Origin: an uncultured Flavobacteriaceae bacterium
GTDB lineage: Bacteria > Bacteroidota > Bacteroidia > Flavobacteriales > Flavobacteriaceae
Length of the DNA: 36,558 nt
NCBI GenBank assembly: GCA_947494205.1
Contig: CANLUH010000032.1
Coordinates: 1 to 36,558 of the forward strand
Reading direction: 5' to 3'
Shown: piece by piece, positions 34,236-36,558 of the stretch
Layout: each line of letters starts with the position of its first letter
Position numbering within the stretch: the first letter of the stretch is position 1
Position numbers and translations under genes: made by a program
Notes under the pieces: generated by a model
What the model was told of the DNA's origin: nothing
Seen by the model: the letters and a program-made list of their open reading frames with translations, nothing else
Database searches by the model: none

Positions 34236-35126
34236 ATGAAGTATTTAGAAACCAAACACGAACGTAATTCGGCAAAAATAACAACGCTATTGTTGTTAAT
34301 TTTGTTGCTATTATTATTTGTAGTTGGTCCACCTTATATGGATCCACCAGAAGAATACGGAGTCGCTGTTAATTTTGGGAATTCTAATGTAGGAAGTGGA
34401 GACGTACAACCAGATAAACCAGTTAAATCTCAAAATAATAATATAAATAAACCGCCAGAGGAAGCACAGTCGCAACCAGAACAGGTGGAAACAAAACCAG
34501 AAGAAGCCGCTGCCTCTAACGCGCAATCTCAAGATGTATTGACACAAGATTCCGAAGAAGCGATAGCCATAAAGAAAAAAGAGGACGAAGCGAAAGCAAA
34601 AGCGCAGGAAGAAGCTGATGCTAAAGCAGAAGCCGATAGAATAGCAAAAGCAAAAGCTGCTGCAGAGGCTAAAAAGAAACAAGAGGAAGCCGATAAAAAA
34701 GCAAAATTAGATGCTTTAATGGGCGGACTTAATAACTCCGATGGAGAATCGTCTGGAAGTGAAGGAGACGATAATCAAGCAGGAGATAAAGGACAATTAA
34801 ATGGTAATCCGTATGCGCCAAGCTATTTTGGAGACCCAGGAACTGGTAATGGAGGTGTAGGCTATGGTTTAAACGGTAGAGGTAGACCTTCTAAAAAGAA
34901 AACAGTACCAGATTGTCAAGAAGAAGGACGTGTGGTTGTAGAAATACATGTGGATCGCTCAGGAAAAGTAGTAAAAGCAATTCCTGGAAAAAAAGGTACT
35001 ACAGGGGATTCTTGTTTGTTCGAAGCCGCTAAAAAAACGGCACTATCTCATAAATGGCCAGCGGATTCAAAAGCGCCAGCAAAACAAATAGGTTTTGTGA
35101 AAATAGATTTTACTGTAGGACAATAA
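34236..35126 (+). CDS. tonB: TonB-like energy transducer, copy 2
   Basis: The 296-residue protein shares the first 48 residues almost fully with copy 1 (MKYLETKHERNSAKITTLLL ... GPPYMDPPEEYGVAVNFG) including the membrane helix. It then diverges: the linker is Pro/Gln/Glu then Ala/Lys, with a Gly/Ser/Asn-rich spacer (GNPYAPSYFGDPGTGNGGVG), and the C-terminal domain (about 215-296, EEGRVVVEIHVDRSGKVVKA ... QIGFVKIDFTVGQ) belongs to a different TonB-like type. Copy 1 and copy 2 would therefore address different receptors. The stop is 3 bases before folC. Confidence 0.88.
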   Translation: MKYLETKHERNSAKITTLLLLILLLLLFVVGPPYMDPPEEYGVAVNFGNSNVGSGDVQPDKPVKSQNNNINKPPEEAQSQPEQVETKPEEAAASNAQSQDVLTQDSEEAIAIKKKEDEAKAKAQEEADAKAEADRIAKAKAAAEAKKKQEEADKKAKLDALMGGLNNSDGESSGSEGDDNQAGDKGQLNGNPYAPSYFGDPGTGNGGVGYGLNGRGRPSKKKTVPDCQEEGRVVVEIHVDRSGKVVKAIPGKKGTTGDSCLFEAAKKTALSHKWPADSKAPAKQIGFVKIDFTVGQ

Positions 35127-35129
35127 GTA

Positions 35130-36347
35130 ATGACATATCAAGACACGCTACATTGGATGTTTGCACAATTACCTATGTATCAAAAACAAGGTAAAACAGC
35201 ATTTAAAAAGGATTTATCTAATACTTTAGCTTTAGCGAAACACTTACAACACCCAGAACACAAATTTAAATCTATTCATGTAGCTGGAACTAATGGTAAA
35301 GGTTCTACAAGTCACATGTTAGCTTCTGTATTGCAAGAAGCAGGTTATAAAGTTGGTTTATATACCTCTCCACATTTAAAAGATTTTAGAGAGCGTATAA
35401 AAATAAATGGAGTAGAAGTAAGTAAACAATTTGTTATGGGCTTTATAAAACGAAATAAATCGTTTTTAGAAGCTCAGGGACTGTCTTTTTTTGAAATGAC
35501 TGTTGGTGTGGCTTTCGATTACTTCGCCAAGCAGAAGGTCGATATCGCTATTATAGAAGTCGGTCTTGGTGGTCGTTTAGATTCAACAAACATTATAACT
35601 CCAGAAGTTTCGGTAATTACAAATATAGGTTTAGATCATACACAGTTTTTAGGGAATACATTACCCGCAATAGCTTCAGAAAAAGGAGGAATTATCAAAC
35701 CAAATGTGCCAGTAATTGTTGGAGAAACTCAAAAAGAAACAACACCCGTTTTTAATACTTTAGCAAAACAGAATAATGCAGCTATTGTTTATGCAGACCA
35801 GGAAGAAATAGAATCCTATTCAAGTGATTTATTAGGAAGCTATCAATCTAAAAATAGTAGAACGGTAGCAAAAACCATAGAAGTATTACAATCTAAAGGC
35901 TATAACATTTCAAAAGAACACTTAAAAAAAGGCCTACTTCAAGTGGTGAAAAACACCAAATTACTAGGACGTTGGCAGGTATTACAAGAACAGCCAAAAG
36001 TTATTTGCGATACAGCACATAATAAAGAAGGCTTAACATATACCATGCAACAATTATTGCAGGAATCGTATCATCAATTACATATTGTTTTTGGAGTGGT
36101 TAGTGACAAAGATTTAGAGTCTATTTTTAGTGTATTACCAAAAGACGCTAGATATTATTTTTGCAAACCTAATGTGCAAAGAGGTATGGCTATTTTGGAG
36201 TTGCAACGTCAATTTTTAGAAAAAGGATTTAAAGGAGATACCTATAATTCTGTAGAAGAAGCGTACAAAGCAGCATTGCAATCCTCAAACGATAACGATG
36301 TTATTTATATTGGAGGCAGTACCTTTGTTGTTGCAGAAATTGTCTAA
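35130..36347 (+). CDS. folC: Dihydrofolate synthase / folylpolyglutamate synthase
   Basis: This 405-residue Mur-ligase-family enzyme adds glutamate to dihydropteroate and to folates. The P-loop is in HVAGTNGKGSTSHMLASVL (53-60), followed by GYKVGLYTSPHLKDFRERI, the conserved FEMTVGVAFDYFAKQKVDIAIIEVGLGGRLDSTN, NIGLDHTQFLG and the C-terminal ICDTAHNKEGL. Length fits single-polypeptide FolC. It is the last gene of the transcriptional run, before the tRNA. ATG start. Confidence 0.95.
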   Translation: MTYQDTLHWMFAQLPMYQKQGKTAFKKDLSNTLALAKHLQHPEHKFKSIHVAGTNGKGSTSHMLASVLQEAGYKVGLYTSPHLKDFRERIKINGVEVSKQFVMGFIKRNKSFLEAQGLSFFEMTVGVAFDYFAKQKVDIAIIEVGLGGRLDSTNIITPEVSVITNIGLDHTQFLGNTLPAIASEKGGIIKPNVPVIVGETQKETTPVFNTLAKQNNAAIVYADQEEIESYSSDLLGSYQSKNSRTVAKTIEVLQSKGYNISKEHLKKGLLQVVKNTKLLGRWQVLQEQPKVICDTAHNKEGLTYTMQQLLQESYHQLHIVFGVVSDKDLESIFSVLPKDARYYFCKPNVQRGMAILELQRQFLEKGFKGDTYNSVEEAYKAALQSSNDNDVIYIGGSTFVVAEIV

Positions 36348-36435
36348 ACACTTGATAAAGAATACTTACCATGATTAAGCAATTTTTACTCATAAAATAA
36401 GTGCAAATAAATTTAAAAAAATGTCTGAAAATATT

Positions 36436-36464
36436 TTGAATGGTTAAACTTTCCCTTATATTTG
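36436..36464 (+). promoter_or_regulatory. Bacteroidetes-type promoter of tRNA-Val
   Basis: TTG at 36436-36438 is followed after 18 bases by TATATTTG (36457-36464), an exact -7 box. The tRNA begins 20 bases after the box, giving a short 5' leader. Confidence 0.85.
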
Positions 36465-36483
36465 CACCCGCAATCAGGAAAAA

Positions 36484-36558
36484 GGGCGCGTAGCTCAGTT
36501 GGTTCAGAGCACTTGGTTTACACCCAAGGGGTCAGGGGTTCGAATCCCTTCGCGCCCA
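36484..36558 (+). tRNA. tRNA-Val (anticodon UAC)
   Basis: This 75-base cloverleaf has the 7-bp acceptor gggcgcg/cgcgccc, D arm gctc...gagc, anticodon stem cttgg/ccaag around loop tttacac with anticodon TAC, T arm with ttcgaat, and discriminator A. The CCA end is not included before the window closes. Confidence 0.95.

Noticed and set aside
1-36558. CRISPR array
   Set aside because: No regularly spaced identical repeats with unique spacers were seen; the only regular repeats are the in-frame 21-base heptad units.

Overview
The window is AT-rich (roughly one third G+C by eye) and looks like a chromosomal segment of a marine-type Flavobacteriaceae bacterium (Bacteroidota). The evidence is a GLPGLI-family secreted protein, TonB/ExbB/ExbD genes with the charged N-termini usual in flavobacteria, promoters of the Bacteroidetes type (TTG then TAnnTTTG, clearest ahead of the tRNA), few Shine-Dalgarno sequences, and NhaD, AnmK and FolC of flavobacterial character.

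Region by region. (1) 2-1015 is the 3' end of a fibre-like gene whose protein has a nearly perfect alanine-zipper stalk of more than 20 heptads. (2) 1330-7793 is a tripartite retron: a WGR-plus-helical-repeat protein, a winged-helix/SWIM zinc-finger protein, a structured non-coding RNA with clear a1/a2 ends and a long msd-type hairpin, and a reverse transcriptase with retron-type NAxxH, YVDD and VTG motifs. This gene content matches what is catalogued as type XIII (ARM + WHSWIM + RT). (3) 7858-8869 holds an unknown 108-residue protein overlapping a Fe(II)/2-oxoglutarate oxygenase-like gene, just behind the retron and possibly part of the same island. (4) 17901 down to 8909 (minus strand) is a five-gene membrane-stress operon: YbjN-like protein, PspA/IM30, an NfeD/YqiJ-like membrane protein with an alternating Asp tract, flotillin, and a 1617-residue AAA+ ATPase of the DUF3686 'DNA repair ATPase' type. 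A divergent XRE regulator (18142) with a degenerate S24-like C-terminal domain faces it across a 240-bp region containing dyads. (5) 18996-27509 is a mixed housekeeping/secreted stretch: Pif1-like helicase with HRDC and HTH tails, a hypothetical protein, a GLPGLI protein, an acyl-CoA dehydrogenase, anhydro-MurNAc kinase and two secreted proteins. (6) 27694-36347 runs in one direction: amino-acid dehydrogenase, NhaD antiporter, a duplicated ExbB-ExbD-TonB system (the second with an additional ExbD that lacks the transmembrane Asp), and FolC. (7) The window ends in a tRNA-Val(UAC) with a textbook Bacteroidetes promoter.

The most interesting part is the retron with its RNA visible in the sequence. 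The inferred logic is that the RT copies the msd part of the 6049-6279 RNA into a branched RNA-DNA, while the WGR and SWIM proteins, both carrying nucleic-acid binding modules, act as sensor/effector partners. The second is the PspA-flotillin-AAA+ operon, which combines an ESCRT-III-like protein, a raft scaffold and a giant ATPase. The third is the ExbB/ExbD/TonB duplication, where ExbB stays almost identical while the TonB C-terminal domains have diverged.
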